DNA of 64,000 nucleotides from Tritrichomonas foetus (lineage: Eukaryota > Parabasalia > Tritrichomonadida > Tritrichomonadidae), in NCBI GenBank assembly GCA_001839685.1, contig MLAK01000606.1:28610-92609 (forward strand), written 5' to 3'. Below the pieces are notes generated by a model, which did not search any database, had not been told where the DNA came from, and saw only the letters and a program-made list of their open reading frames with translations. A program made the position numbers and the translations under genes. Of the stretch, positions 30,801-40,024 are shown piece by piece. Numbering within the stretch: the first letter of the stretch is position 1; each line of letters begins with the position of its first letter.

Positions 30801-32284
30801 GCGCATCAGTTTTGCTTGAGTTAGGTGCGAATCCAAATTCAAAAGACGCTAATGGAATGACACCACTTCACACCGCTGTTTTAAGAAAACAAATGCAAAT
30901 GATTGAACTTCTTATTTCAAAAAATGCTAATCCTTATTCTACAGATAATTTCGGCAATACTCCTGCTGCTTTTTCAAGAGATCCACATGTTTTAAATTTA
31001 TTAGTTAATCCAATCACTGAACCTCTCCATCAAATTTGCTCAAATAAGATTACTTCTAAAACAGGTTATACACTACAAGATGTTGATGATGTGTTAACCA
31101 ATAAATCCTATATTCCTGGAATTTCTACACCACATGAAACTCTTAGTGTTGCTTTAAATCAACGTGGAATGGATGCTTTAATGACGTCTGTGATTTATTC
31201 TAATATTGATATTGTTTCGATCTTAGTAAAGATTGGATTTGATCCTAACAGAACTGATAATCGTGGATTATCTTCTCATTTCTGGGCGCAATGGATTAAA
31301 AATCCACGTTTAATGAAAGCTGTGGGAACTGTTCAAGAAGATAGAGTAGAAATTCAGAGACTTAGAAAAGCTTTACAGTTTTCACCAGAATCAATGAATC
31401 TTTTATTATTAAGTGAGCCTTTTCCAATTGTAGAAAGAAAATCATCTCTTTTTTCAAGACTTGAATTAATTTCTTTAATGAAAACTGATAACAATGAAGA
31501 AAAAGTTAATTCATTGAAACAATTGGTTTATGAAAATAAAACAAATGATTTAACAGTATTATATGAGCAAAATAATAAAAAGTCATCAAATAAAAATCAA
31601 AATCAAAATGACACTAACCAAGAAAACATCGAATTACAAAATAAAATACACAGTCTAACGAAAGAATCACTTTGGCAAGCCAAAATAGAAGCTGTTTCAG
31701 AAATTGCTTCTGGCTGTAACCAAGACCTAACACCATCTCAATTGATTTCTATCTATTTATATACATTTGATCCAAATGTGTTTGAAATATTCACTTATTT
31801 CCTCACTGGGAAAGTTGTTGATCCAAAAATACAATCGATAATTTCCCCATTTGCCAAAAATTTTTGGACTGCAATTGATTCACTTCCACCATTTAATGCT
31901 GAAGTTTATTCATGTTCAATGAACATAAATAGAAGACTCTTTGCTGTTGGAAATGTTGTTTCATCGCCAACGTTTATTTCAGCAACTTCTCTTTGGCCAA
32001 TGGCTATAGAATCAATAAACTTTGAAAAAGGAGGAACAGTTTTCATCATTAAATCAGAAAAGAAAGGAAAATTGATTTCTATTCATTCAAGCTTTTCTTT
32101 CGAAAGTGAAGTTTTATTCACACCAAATACAAAATTTGTTGTAGCCAAATGGTATAGAGGAGACGTGATCGCTCTTGGACAACCGAATATTCGTGATCAT
32201 ACATTTGGATTAACTGATGATCAAAGAGTAGTTATATCAAACAATTGCAAACCTCTTATTATCGAACTTCATGAAGTTGATTAA
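27887..32284 (+). CDS. U-box/RING-like + VWA + ankyrin-repeat protein
   Basis: A 1465-residue multidomain protein, probably a ubiquitin ligase with a protein-binding scaffold. Residues 8-52 form a U-box-like ring (CPITYDIIEDPVQVPCCGKS, ECPLCRH) that keeps several cysteines. A VWA domain runs from about 125 to 310. Its MIDAS is complete: DNSYS (134-138), GGTNF, and LTDGQDN. Ankyrin repeats cover about 570-620 and 770-1070, with textbook units such as GNTALWIACAKR, ATPLHLAAYYGR and MTPLHTAVLRKQ. The C-terminal ~250 residues have no family I know. U-box-plus-VWA proteins exist in several eukaryotes, and the long ankyrin tail is the unusual part. There is no membrane segment, so it is likely cytosolic. 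Confidence 0.88.
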   Translation: MDQILDNLRCPITYDIIEDPVQVPCCGKSVSRNGLKQALNFRRECPLCRHDLSDFDVDNAPTNRDLASVIESLNQNQNNNNNSNTDQNVVLHEHQWSSDIEWIDNKNPTIGRLSVNIKRSHFKTKRTLFVAIVDNSYSMNGLPWNQVKTALVHILGLSANKFQSVETRIIVYNSTASLLSEMKDPSQLNTAINSVKRINADGGTNFLSAYQELSNLLNNIKNNRLEEFSTVSVAFLTDGQDNYDKGTLTEALKHIFVPFQDCFKIIVHSIGFSNDCDKDLLEKMRTAGTDEGTFRYAEPTDDSDALCGKLTDLFTLSEKAATAPIKITLPDGFEFVDSKGDNKKEKDCFIHVEPFSRSGTLLEWIKATNDAPPARISLHVNSSEDNDIEFSSLVKVINGRSEEKDPILQAWLRKVLDGMAAELLEMNQNRNKMAPEIMRLQIALYLSRLNSIGTRIDDPRIPGLKSQIKLIQKGGAINEGKLNDMKFSSMFSPEKRANIPHYQNNHYTSPHERNLPKAIIYSELPVRYSHNNSNKDRNSLQETIINEYPKRCSTVLFNKIDTASIEDLESIDADGNNALHLAAYCGSDKAIERILQKYSEITSNNHYMLSKYVNLTNKEKETAVTLAIKRKGYHNSVQVLMLYGACIDETRIEPLKRFCIHRGLFRTAELLSRVNDTGEIEIDTSMTAGVIKFLWDSATKLGKPKYAAQWLEPALSKCLIDFIKELLSSEESMNDFQIPWKWFINYCLPPKPDHPEVEKYLTMCKMILDYQPSLLHEKDPETGDTTLISSVNSGNLPIVQLFLDLGCSIDETNELGNTALWIACAKRYPCIVTELISRGADVNHVNKKGNRPLCAVCQMGPAKIGQTLIAAGADIEFHNSNGDTPLLLACRNGQTDVASFLLNYIDLDFVLFRAKIDGFDALFASVEADRPDCVRVIAEFGVDIEEKTDKENEIVSEATPLHLAAYYGRTASASVLLELGANPNSKDANGMTPLHTAVLRKQMQMIELLISKNANPYSTDNFGNTPAAFSRDPHVLNLLVNPITEPLHQICSNKITSKTGYTLQDVDDVLTNKSYIPGISTPHETLSVALNQRGMDALMTSVIYSNIDIVSILVKIGFDPNRTDNRGLSSHFWAQWIKNPRLMKAVGTVQEDRVEIQRLRKALQFSPESMNLLLLSEPFPIVERKSSLFSRLELISLMKTDNNEEKVNSLKQLVYENKTNDLTVLYEQNNKKSSNKNQNQNDTNQENIELQNKIHSLTKESLWQAKIEAVSEIASGCNQDLTPSQLISIYLYTFDPNVFEIFTYFLTGKVVDPKIQSIISPFAKNFWTAIDSLPPFNAEVYSCSMNINRRLFAVGNVVSSPTFISATSLWPMAIESINFEKGGTVFIIKSEKKGKLISIHSSFSFESEVLFTPNTKFVVAKWYRGDVIALGQPNIRDHTFGLTDDQRVVISNNCKPLIIELHEVD

Positions 32285-32951
32285 TATACTAAATAACATA
32301 ACTTTTTTTAATTATAATTTCTATAATTTTATTTTTTATGAAGTGGGAACTATAAATCTTTGAGCCAGACGACTTTTTAGCGGTCAAGAGATTCACGAAT
32401 GATCTAGAGAAATTTTAGATTATTGGGGAAATATAATGTAAATAATTACGTTTAAGTGATTATGAATCTATTGACTTCTTCTTAAAGAGGAGTATTTCAT
32501 TTTTGTTCTTAAATATTTATTAATTCTATTTTATCTTGATCAAAAGTTTGTATACTGATGTTTAGAAGTAAAATAATATCATAATAATCATTATAATATT
32601 CAAAAAATTATTTGAAATAATGATTATATATTAAAGATCAAGATACTGACACAAAGATGATTTGAATATATGACGTCAATTGGCGAATTTAGTTTCTATT
32701 CACAATTTTCTGATAAAATTCTCTGACGATACAAAAATATTTCTTTATTCAAATCCTCAAACAACAATTCAAATGTATTCAAAACTTAACTCCCTTAGCT
32801 CACTTTTTATTGTTATATTTGGTCTTTTATTCAATGATACAGAACACTTATCTCCATAAAATCCAAATCTGCTTTTCAAATAAAATTTGTAGCTCATAAA
32901 ATCATTCAATTAAATTGAAATGATTATTTGTAAACTTCTTCTCAAAAATAA
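32285..32951. other. Intergenic, no gene seen
   Basis: AT-rich. A short imperfect inverted repeat (aataatcattat / ataatgattat) lies near 32575-32630. TCTCAAAAATAA directly precedes the next ATG. Confidence 0.55.
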
Positions 32952-33878
32952 ATGAGCAATCTCGTGCCTCGCTTTGCATCTTTGAGTGGATTTATTGATT
33001 ACTCGTTTTGCTTTCCAGAAACATCTGTTTTGTGGACAGCTCTCGGTGCTTTTATTGCCATTGGTTCCTGTATTAGTTTAATTCCACAAATTGTGAACAT
33101 CAACAAACGAAATTCCAGCTTTGGTTTGAATCCAATCTCAATATTTGTTACGAGTTTCTCACAATTTATTCTTCTAACAAATGTTCTTTGTATGCATGTA
33201 TTTGATTTTGTTGGAGTTTTTCAATTTCCGATTATTCAATCGATTCCAAGATATTTAACTTTTGCTGTCACCTTTGTTTTATGGTTTTTCTATCTGCCCA
33301 TTCCTTTTTTGAATGTAATTTTTTTTGATTTGAATTTTCGAGTGAAACGCCAAGACGATAAAATAAAAAGAGAAAAACTATTTGGTGAATTCATTATCGT
33401 CTTCTTACCAATATCAGCTTTTGTTTTCCTCCTCATTTTTCTCGTTGGTGGCCTCTTGCATGGTTTTAATTCAAAATTTATCGTTGTCTATGGCGGAACA
33501 TGCGGCACCGTTTCAACTGTAATTGGATTTGCGCAATATCTTCCTCAAATGATAACAACAATAAGATTACAGGATCCAGGCTCTCTTTCTTTAATGCTTC
33601 TGTTGATGCAGGCACCAGGCGGACTTGCAAATGCGCTTTTCCTGTGGTTTGGACAAGGTGATCACTGGTCGACTTGGATTTCGATTTTATCGGCTGCAAT
33701 TCAACAATTCATTCTCATTGCAATTATTTTGTATTTCAAATTCAAAAAGTGGAGAATAAGGAAGATGTTTGGTGAGTATCAGTCGTTTGAAGATAATTCT
33801 GTTAATTCAGTCAATACTGCAAATTCTTTTCATGTTAAAAATGAATTCATTCAAAAACCAACCATTATTTTCACATGA
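32952..33878 (+). CDS. PQ-loop repeat membrane protein
   Basis: A 308-residue protein with about seven hydrophobic helices and two PQ-loop motifs. The first is SLIPQIVNINKRNSSFGLNP (P45-Q46). The second is in the second half (GFAQYLPQMITTIRLQDPGS). This is the architecture of the cystinosin/SWEET/KDELR-related transporter group, whose members export amino acids or sugars from lysosomes or sort cargo. The extended loop between helices (DDKIKREK) and the soluble Asn-rich C-terminus (~35 residues) are ordinary. The substrate cannot be read from sequence. A lysosomal or vesicle membrane transporter is most likely. Confidence 0.85.
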   Translation: MSNLVPRFASLSGFIDYSFCFPETSVLWTALGAFIAIGSCISLIPQIVNINKRNSSFGLNPISIFVTSFSQFILLTNVLCMHVFDFVGVFQFPIIQSIPRYLTFAVTFVLWFFYLPIPFLNVIFFDLNFRVKRQDDKIKREKLFGEFIIVFLPISAFVFLLIFLVGGLLHGFNSKFIVVYGGTCGTVSTVIGFAQYLPQMITTIRLQDPGSLSLMLLLMQAPGGLANALFLWFGQGDHWSTWISILSAAIQQFILIAIILYFKFKKWRIRKMFGEYQSFEDNSVNSVNTANSFHVKNEFIQKPTIIFT

Positions 33879-34174
33879 ATTAGAAATTCCAAAAATTTTC
33901 ATTATAGTCTTTGCTTATGGATTGTTTTTTTGTTATAAATAAACTTGTTTTCGAAAAACTCTTTGTAATTTTTTGACTTTATTTTATTCTTAATTATTTT
34001 TCGATAATTATGTCTAATGCTTAATATCAATTGATCATGTTTTGAAAGTTATTTAAATGAAGATATCATAGTGAAAAGAAAAAACATATTCAAGAATCAT
34101 AAGAAAAAAAAACTCGTTGAAAGAAATAAAAGTCTAAAAAGAAAATAAATTTATATTTTATTAATGAAAAATAA

Positions 34175-36148
34175 TTAAGTAGAATGATCTGGATACTTAG
34201 AATATAATTCAATTAATTTTGCTTCATATTTTGTTCTCATGGCGCTCAATTTCGGTTTCTGTGATGGAGTTAACAACCCATTTTCAACTGTAAATTCAGT
34301 ATCATCCAAAATAATATGTTCAATTTTTTCAAAACCACGAAGTTTCTCTCTTTCTGCAGCTACACCCATATTCTTTACAATTTCATTTTCACAAACTGAA
34401 CTTCCAACAAATTGTTCAATCCCTCTCTTCTTCCATTCATCAATCATATTCTTCGCTGGAATAACCACAGCTACTGGCTTGTTGTGTGTTGAATCTGCAT
34501 ATACATAAATATGTTCTACACCTTCAGCTTTATTATACACATCAGTAACATGTGTTAATGAAAGGTATTCACCTTGTGAAAGTTTCACAAGTTGTTTGAC
34601 TCTATCAATGATTTGGACTGTTCCATCTGGAAGTAAAACACCAACGTCACCTGTTGCAAACCAACCGTCAATAATAGCTTCTTTTGTTAATTCTGGCTCT
34701 TTATAATATTCAGAAAACATTCCTGGTCCTCTTAACATAATTTCACCACTTGGTGGATTTCCTTGTGGTTCATATTGCATTCCAGGAACTCTTCTAAACT
34801 TCAAATCAGCTGTAATTGAAACAGGACCAACAACCATCGAATTCTTTGTAGCATTTCTTTGTTGAATACATGCTCCGGCACAAAGTTCAGTTAAACCGTA
34901 TCCTTGAATGATGTTTGGTGTAACTGCGCTTCGAATTAATTCATAAACATCAGGTAAAATTGGAGCACCACCTGAAACAATCAAACGGCATCTTCCACCA
35001 AGTGCTTCTCTAAATTTACTGAGTAAAAGCGCATCAAGAATCAAAGATTGTGGTTTGTCATTCAATAAAGCTTCTTTTTTTAATCTGAGGGCAGTTTTTA
35101 CCAGCATTTTGCTGATTTTTGGTAAAGCTTCAATCTTCTTACTCATTGCATCAGCCATTCGGTTCCAAACTCTTGGCACTCCACAAATGATTGTTGGTTT
35201 TAATGCTTGAATATCCACCATTAAGTTTCGAATGTCACCTGTGTAGAATCCAATTGAAACACCTTGGCATAATAGGCAAACCTGTGAAGCTAATTCGTAA
35301 ATGTGTGCAAGGGGAAGATAACTAAAGAAAACGTCAGTTTTAGTAACTGATGTTCCATTTCCACCTAGCCCTGTTGCACCTGCAATTATGCTTTTATGTG
35401 TGAGAACGCAACCTTTTGGATTTCCAGTAGAACCACTTGTATACATAATCATAGCCATGTCTTTTCCAACAAGTGGGTATTGTTTGAATGTTTTGTTTAA
35501 AACTTCCGGCTTTCCTAATTCTAAAACCGATTCACAAGTTTTAATTCTTTCATCATCTTTCACTGAATCTAAGTCTTCTGGTGTCATCAACAAAACATAC
35601 TCGACTTTTGTGTCATTCAAAAATTCGAGCGTTTTTTTGACATTCATTTTGTGAGAAACGATGGCGCGACACTCAGCATGTTGAACAATATACTGGGCAG
35701 CCCCAGGGCCAAGCGAATCATACACTGGAACAGGTACAGCACCAATGTAATGACATCCATATTGGGCAATTTGCCACCAGAGGCAATTAATTGAATAAAT
35801 TCCAACTCGGTCACCTTTTTGAATACCGAGTTTTGATAGGCCGTTTCCAAACGAGCGAGCAATTTCTTGGAATTTGACATATGAGGTCCACTGATATTCA
35901 CCAAACGAACCATCTGGATTGACCTTGCGTTCGCCGAAACAATCTTTATCGCCATAAACAACAGCTGATGAATCAAAAAGCTCTGATATTGTTTCTATTT
36001 TTGGACATCTGGAAAAATGTGATAAATATCTTCCGCCGTTTTCTCGAATCCTTGTTGTATTGATATATATTGGAGATTCGTCTTCATTTGCTGCTGGTTC
36101 CCATAATTCACACTTGGCTGGTGTTGGTTCTGATGGTTCTGCACCCAT
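34175..36148 (-). CDS. Long-chain acyl-CoA synthetase (AMP-forming)
   Basis: A 657-residue ANL-superfamily enzyme that activates long-chain fatty acids to acyl-CoA via acyl-AMP. The AMP-binding P-loop is MYTSGSTGNPKG (236-247). Later motifs are SYLPLAHIYE, QGYGLTE, GWFATGDVG (Asp binding ribose) and DRVKQLVKLSQGEYLSL, which carries the linker and C-terminal domain start. The length and motif spacing match eukaryotic ACSL proteins (about 650-720). It lacks an N-terminal membrane helix, so it may be peripheral or cytosolic. The ATG at 36148 is preceded by TCACTTCACC, which fits the trichomonad initiator. Confidence 0.93.
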   Translation of the reverse strand: MGAEPSEPTPAKCELWEPAANEDESPIYINTTRIRENGGRYLSHFSRCPKIETISELFDSSAVVYGDKDCFGERKVNPDGSFGEYQWTSYVKFQEIARSFGNGLSKLGIQKGDRVGIYSINCLWWQIAQYGCHYIGAVPVPVYDSLGPGAAQYIVQHAECRAIVSHKMNVKKTLEFLNDTKVEYVLLMTPEDLDSVKDDERIKTCESVLELGKPEVLNKTFKQYPLVGKDMAMIMYTSGSTGNPKGCVLTHKSIIAGATGLGGNGTSVTKTDVFFSYLPLAHIYELASQVCLLCQGVSIGFYTGDIRNLMVDIQALKPTIICGVPRVWNRMADAMSKKIEALPKISKMLVKTALRLKKEALLNDKPQSLILDALLLSKFREALGGRCRLIVSGGAPILPDVYELIRSAVTPNIIQGYGLTELCAGACIQQRNATKNSMVVGPVSITADLKFRRVPGMQYEPQGNPPSGEIMLRGPGMFSEYYKEPELTKEAIIDGWFATGDVGVLLPDGTVQIIDRVKQLVKLSQGEYLSLTHVTDVYNKAEGVEHIYVYADSTHNKPVAVVIPAKNMIDEWKKRGIEQFVGSSVCENEIVKNMGVAAEREKLRGFEKIEHIILDDTEFTVENGLLTPSQKPKLSAMRTKYEAKLIELYSKYPDHST

Positions 36149-36171
36149 TTATTAATAATGATTGTTCGGTG

Positions 36172-36177
36172 AAGTGA
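36172..36177 (-). promoter_or_regulatory. Initiator-like motif (TCACTT) of the acyl-CoA synthetase gene
   Basis: TCACTTCACC, about 24 nt before the ATG at 36148. It fits TCAYW. Confidence 0.45.
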
Positions 36178-36512
36178 AATGATGTTCTGAAAAATGATGG
36201 TAAAAAACATCATATGAAGAAAATGATCATTTCACTTTTTGCATCAGACAAGAATGAATGGTTTCTTATAAGGAGCATGATGAAATGGGAAATTCGATTG
36301 CTTGATCATGAGAATGAATTTTTGAGGTGAAAGAAAGTTGATTTGTATTCGACTTTTTGAATACAGTGATAAATATCGGTTATCTGAAATTACAATATGT
36401 ATTCAAATATTCAATATGGAATGATAATAACTATGAATTGAGAAAAATAACACATTCAATATTTCTGTGCTTTTGAAAATTCAAAATAGAAAATTCCTAT
36501 CTTCACCGAATG

Positions 36513-36594
36513 ATAAATTGATAATATCATGTATCAAGGTTCAGTAGTTTTTTTGATTTTACTTTTTCCAAATTAAATGATATTATCAATTTAT
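36513..36594. repeat. Perfect 18-bp inverted repeat with 46-nt spacer
   Basis: The left arm at 36513-36530 (ataaattgataatatcat) is matched exactly in reverse complement at 36577-36594. It lies about 370 bp upstream of the acyl-CoA synthetase start. Confidence 0.8.
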
Positions 36595-38248
36595 TACGGC
36601 TAAAATGAATTTCCGGTTACACAAATTTTGAGAATATGTTCAAAATTGAATCTTTTCATTGAAATGGTTTGACGATAAATACAAAATTTTACTATCAATA
36701 AAACAATGATGTTCAAGATGTGATCGTAGGTTTCGTTTCTCTCCCCGAAAAAAATAGCACTACATGATAGGCATTATGTCACAAATCATGTTAACACAAT
36801 TGAAACCATCACAAGAAGAAATTTACACAAATGTTAATCAATTTCGTTGAATTGTTTTCAAAAATGTCATGATAAAACCCCCAAGTCAATCTCAATGATT
36901 TAATCAATGAATTTTCAATTTTGAAGACATTTAAATGAAAGATTTCAAAAATTTCAACATTTTCTGCTTTTTCACAAATAAAATAGGATATATGTCAAAT
37001 CAACCAGATAAACAATTGAATATAGAAAATGTTGAGGTAAACAAAGCGGTCGAAATACAAATCTAATAAAAATATCATCAAAAATCAAAAATGAAACGTA
37101 ATAACTGGTTAATTATCTATAATAAATCATAACAAAAATATATTCACGAATGAAAGTGAACTTTGAAAATATGAATATTATTATTGTTGTTGATTTGAAA
37201 TATAAGGGTTATAATTGAATTTCTGTCGTTTATTTTGGTTCTTAAACTTTGTTCCGAAGCAATTTTTTCCTATTGGTTTGGATTGCATATGTTGTCTCCA
37301 TCTAATCTCAAATTTTCGTTCTAAATGTCGATTAATAAGAAGAACAATAAATTAAAATATTTAAAGAACCGAGTTTTTGACCCTTTAACCAACGTATTGC
37401 ATTAACCAGATTATTTTTATTTTTTTTATTTCTCACTCCAAACACTTGATTTAATATTTTGAGATATTCTCAATGAGAATTACTTTTGACCATAATCTAA
37501 ATCACAATCTTCGAACGAATTTGTTGGGGATTTTGAGAAACTATCGTTTCTGTCAAAATTTTGTTCATTGAAATTTGAAAATGGATAATCTTCACAATCC
37601 GCTCAAATCCTCTCTTTTTGATAACCCTACGTTATTCAAATTCGTGAAAAAATAAATTTATCCAGCTCAATTAGGAAATAAGATGATACTTCTCTCATAG
37701 GACATTGGTGAGTTATTGAAACAAAAAATAATTTTGAATGTAAAATATTTTGTTTCAAAATCCCAAATTGAGAAGATTTCAAATAATTTAAAATGTCTTT
37801 AATGTCAATCAATTTTTGTGTGTCAATATTTATTGAAAAAGTCTCGAAGATCGATTTACGTTGATATTGTAAATAATAATGATTCAAACTTTGAGTTTGT
37901 ATAATTATTAGAGAATTCTTTCTAATAATGCCTACAATAACCTGCATAACCCTTTACAATCCAGAGAATTTGTAGAATACTCTCAAAAAATAATTTGATT
38001 ATAAACTGTATTGTTATCAATTTTTTACATTTCGACGAATATCGAATCATATTCATAGTTAAATAAATTAATAGGTTTTTCAACACTTAGAATAATATGG
38101 GCTATGGGGAAAATATCAAATAGTTTTCAATTCCCTCAGAATCCTAATTGAATATTACCAATGAGTTTTCATAGAATTTTTTGGAATTTGGGTGAATTCA
38201 CAACAAATGTATTCAATTTAAATTTTATCCATTTCGAGGAGTTTGTTC

Positions 38249-39760
38249 ATGTTACACGCCCGTTCAACAGAAGAGAAATTTAACATTTTCGGTGAAATTC
38301 TCCTTGATCACGACTATATAATTCAAGAGCAGATTGGCTTCGGGGGCTACTCAACGTGCTACATATGTGGATCTACACGATTTGCCAACACGCAATTTGT
38401 TGCTAAAGTCATCGAATTGGAAAGCGATGTAAGCAGTAGTTCAAGCGACAATAAAGAAGACGAAAATCCAACCAGCAATTTTCATATATCTGCAAATCAT
38501 GATTCTTTTTCCAAAGCGAACCAAATTCTTAACATAAATCGTAAACAAAACCAAACGCATCGTAACCAAATTCATTCTCACAGTCCGATGAATCAAAATC
38601 ACAATCACGATAACGAAAAATTTGAAGACCAAAATAAAAATGCTAATGTTCCGGGTTTAAGCAATAGAAAAGCGATCGATCGATACAGTGAATCATTTAA
38701 CTCAGAATTAAATGCGCTCATAAAAATCATTCATCCAAATATCATTTCGGTGTTCGATCATTTTGTTGATGAAAAAAATAGATGCCTCTTTCTAATTCTC
38801 GAATATTGCAGTAATGGAACTATTGAAGACATGCTCAAAAAGTCGGGAGTAATTCGTCCACCATATTTATATAGCTTATGCTATCAAATTGTGAATGCAT
38901 TGAAGTTTTGTGAAGATTTAGGGTTGGCACACCGAGACATTAAGCCGTCCAATGTTTTCATCGATAAGTACGGACGCGTGAAGCTCGCCGACTTTGGCTT
39001 ATCTTTTCAAATGAAAAGTGACGATCAAAAAGGCGACAATGCAATTTGTAACCGTTTCACTGGTTCTTTGCCTTATATGCCTCCTGAGATATTGAATCTT
39101 CAGCCATTTGATCCATTCAAAGCTGACATTTGGTCCCTTGGTGTAACTTTTTATTACATGGCGATAGGAAACATTCCGTTCTTGGGGAAAAATATTCTTC
39201 AGTTGAAAGAACTTGTCCAATCTGCTGATTTTTCATTACAACAAGATTGTCATGCAATTAACAGTTTTAACATCATGAATAAAAATGAAGAAGATATAGA
39301 ATTTATCAAAATGATTAAAAACATGTTAAGAGTGAATCCCAAAGAAAGAATGAGCCTCGATGATATATTGAACACTTCTGTAATACAGAATGCATGCAAC
39401 AGTCTCCGGAATGTGTCAAGGAGAAGAAGCGTGTCTAAAAATTGTTACCATCGGGGAATCAGGCCAAATCTGTCTGGAACTTATATCATTGGAAACAATC
39501 ATGAAGGGAATGGACTTGTTTTATTCACACAGAATGCCATACGTCCTAGTGGAAGTTCTGGCGGTTTGGTACAACTCAGTAAGAGTTTACGTAAAGACAA
39601 TAAGCTTTATGGTCAAGATGAAAAAATAGATGGAAGCAAAATAGTACCAGATGGACATTCCCCAATTCTCGCAATGAAATTCCCATCAGGAAGGCCAAAA
39701 AGAAAATCCAATCCTTCGGTTGAACATCGCAGAATTAGTTGTCTGCAGACATTCATGTAA
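38249..39760 (+). CDS. Ser/Thr protein kinase with an insert between beta3 and helix C
   Basis: A 503-residue kinase. The P-loop is GFGGYSTCY (30-38) and the ATP Lys is K53 in VAKV. The catalytic loop is HRDIKPSNV (228-236), the DFG is at 248-250, and SLPYMPPEIL and DIWSLGVTFYY follow. About 85 low-complexity residues rich in Asn, His, Ser and Gln (roughly 60-145) separate the Lys strand from helix C, whose Glu is likely E149 or E153. All catalytic residues are present. The ~110-residue tail is basic and has no known domain. I start at the ATG at 38249; an open frame two codons longer begins at TTG. The leader, if any, is very short because TTC directly precedes the ATG. Confidence 0.87.
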   Translation: MLHARSTEEKFNIFGEILLDHDYIIQEQIGFGGYSTCYICGSTRFANTQFVAKVIELESDVSSSSSDNKEDENPTSNFHISANHDSFSKANQILNINRKQNQTHRNQIHSHSPMNQNHNHDNEKFEDQNKNANVPGLSNRKAIDRYSESFNSELNALIKIIHPNIISVFDHFVDEKNRCLFLILEYCSNGTIEDMLKKSGVIRPPYLYSLCYQIVNALKFCEDLGLAHRDIKPSNVFIDKYGRVKLADFGLSFQMKSDDQKGDNAICNRFTGSLPYMPPEILNLQPFDPFKADIWSLGVTFYYMAIGNIPFLGKNILQLKELVQSADFSLQQDCHAINSFNIMNKNEEDIEFIKMIKNMLRVNPKERMSLDDILNTSVIQNACNSLRNVSRRRSVSKNCYHRGIRPNLSGTYIIGNNHEGNGLVLFTQNAIRPSGSSGGLVQLSKSLRKDNKLYGQDEKIDGSKIVPDGHSPILAMKFPSGRPKRKSNPSVEHRRISCLQTFM

Positions 39761-39868
39761 AACAAGATATTTTGAATTCATAATATTATGATGAATACAT
39801 TATATAATTAAATTGTTTTAGTTTTTCCATTGTTTATACTCTTTCTTTATTCTGATATTAATATCTTT

Positions 39869-39890
39869 TTTTTTTTTTTTTTTTTTTTTC
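39869..39890. repeat. Poly-T tract
   Basis: An uninterrupted run of about 22 T in the spacer between the kinase (+) and the copine (-), whose 3' ends converge here. Confidence 0.8.
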
Positions 39891-40024
39891 TTCCAAATAA
39901 TTATGATTATTAAATAGTAAGAAGAAGAACAAGCAAAATGAAGAACAGACACCATGAAAAAAACAGATGAATCTATCTAAAATTATTTTGGTTTGGTTTT
40001 AAATTTTAATTAATAGTTTTCATG

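Larger units (their letters stand above)
36149..38248. other. Long intergenic region with one inverted repeat
   Basis: About 2.1 kb between divergent genes. It contains the 18-bp inverted repeat at 36513-36594. A 103-codon ATG-initiated frame (37636-37947, minus) has no coding character. No RNA gene seen. Confidence 0.6.

Noticed and set aside
37636..37947. 103-codon ATG frame on the minus strand
   Set aside because: AT-driven composition, no motif, isolated in a long spacer.
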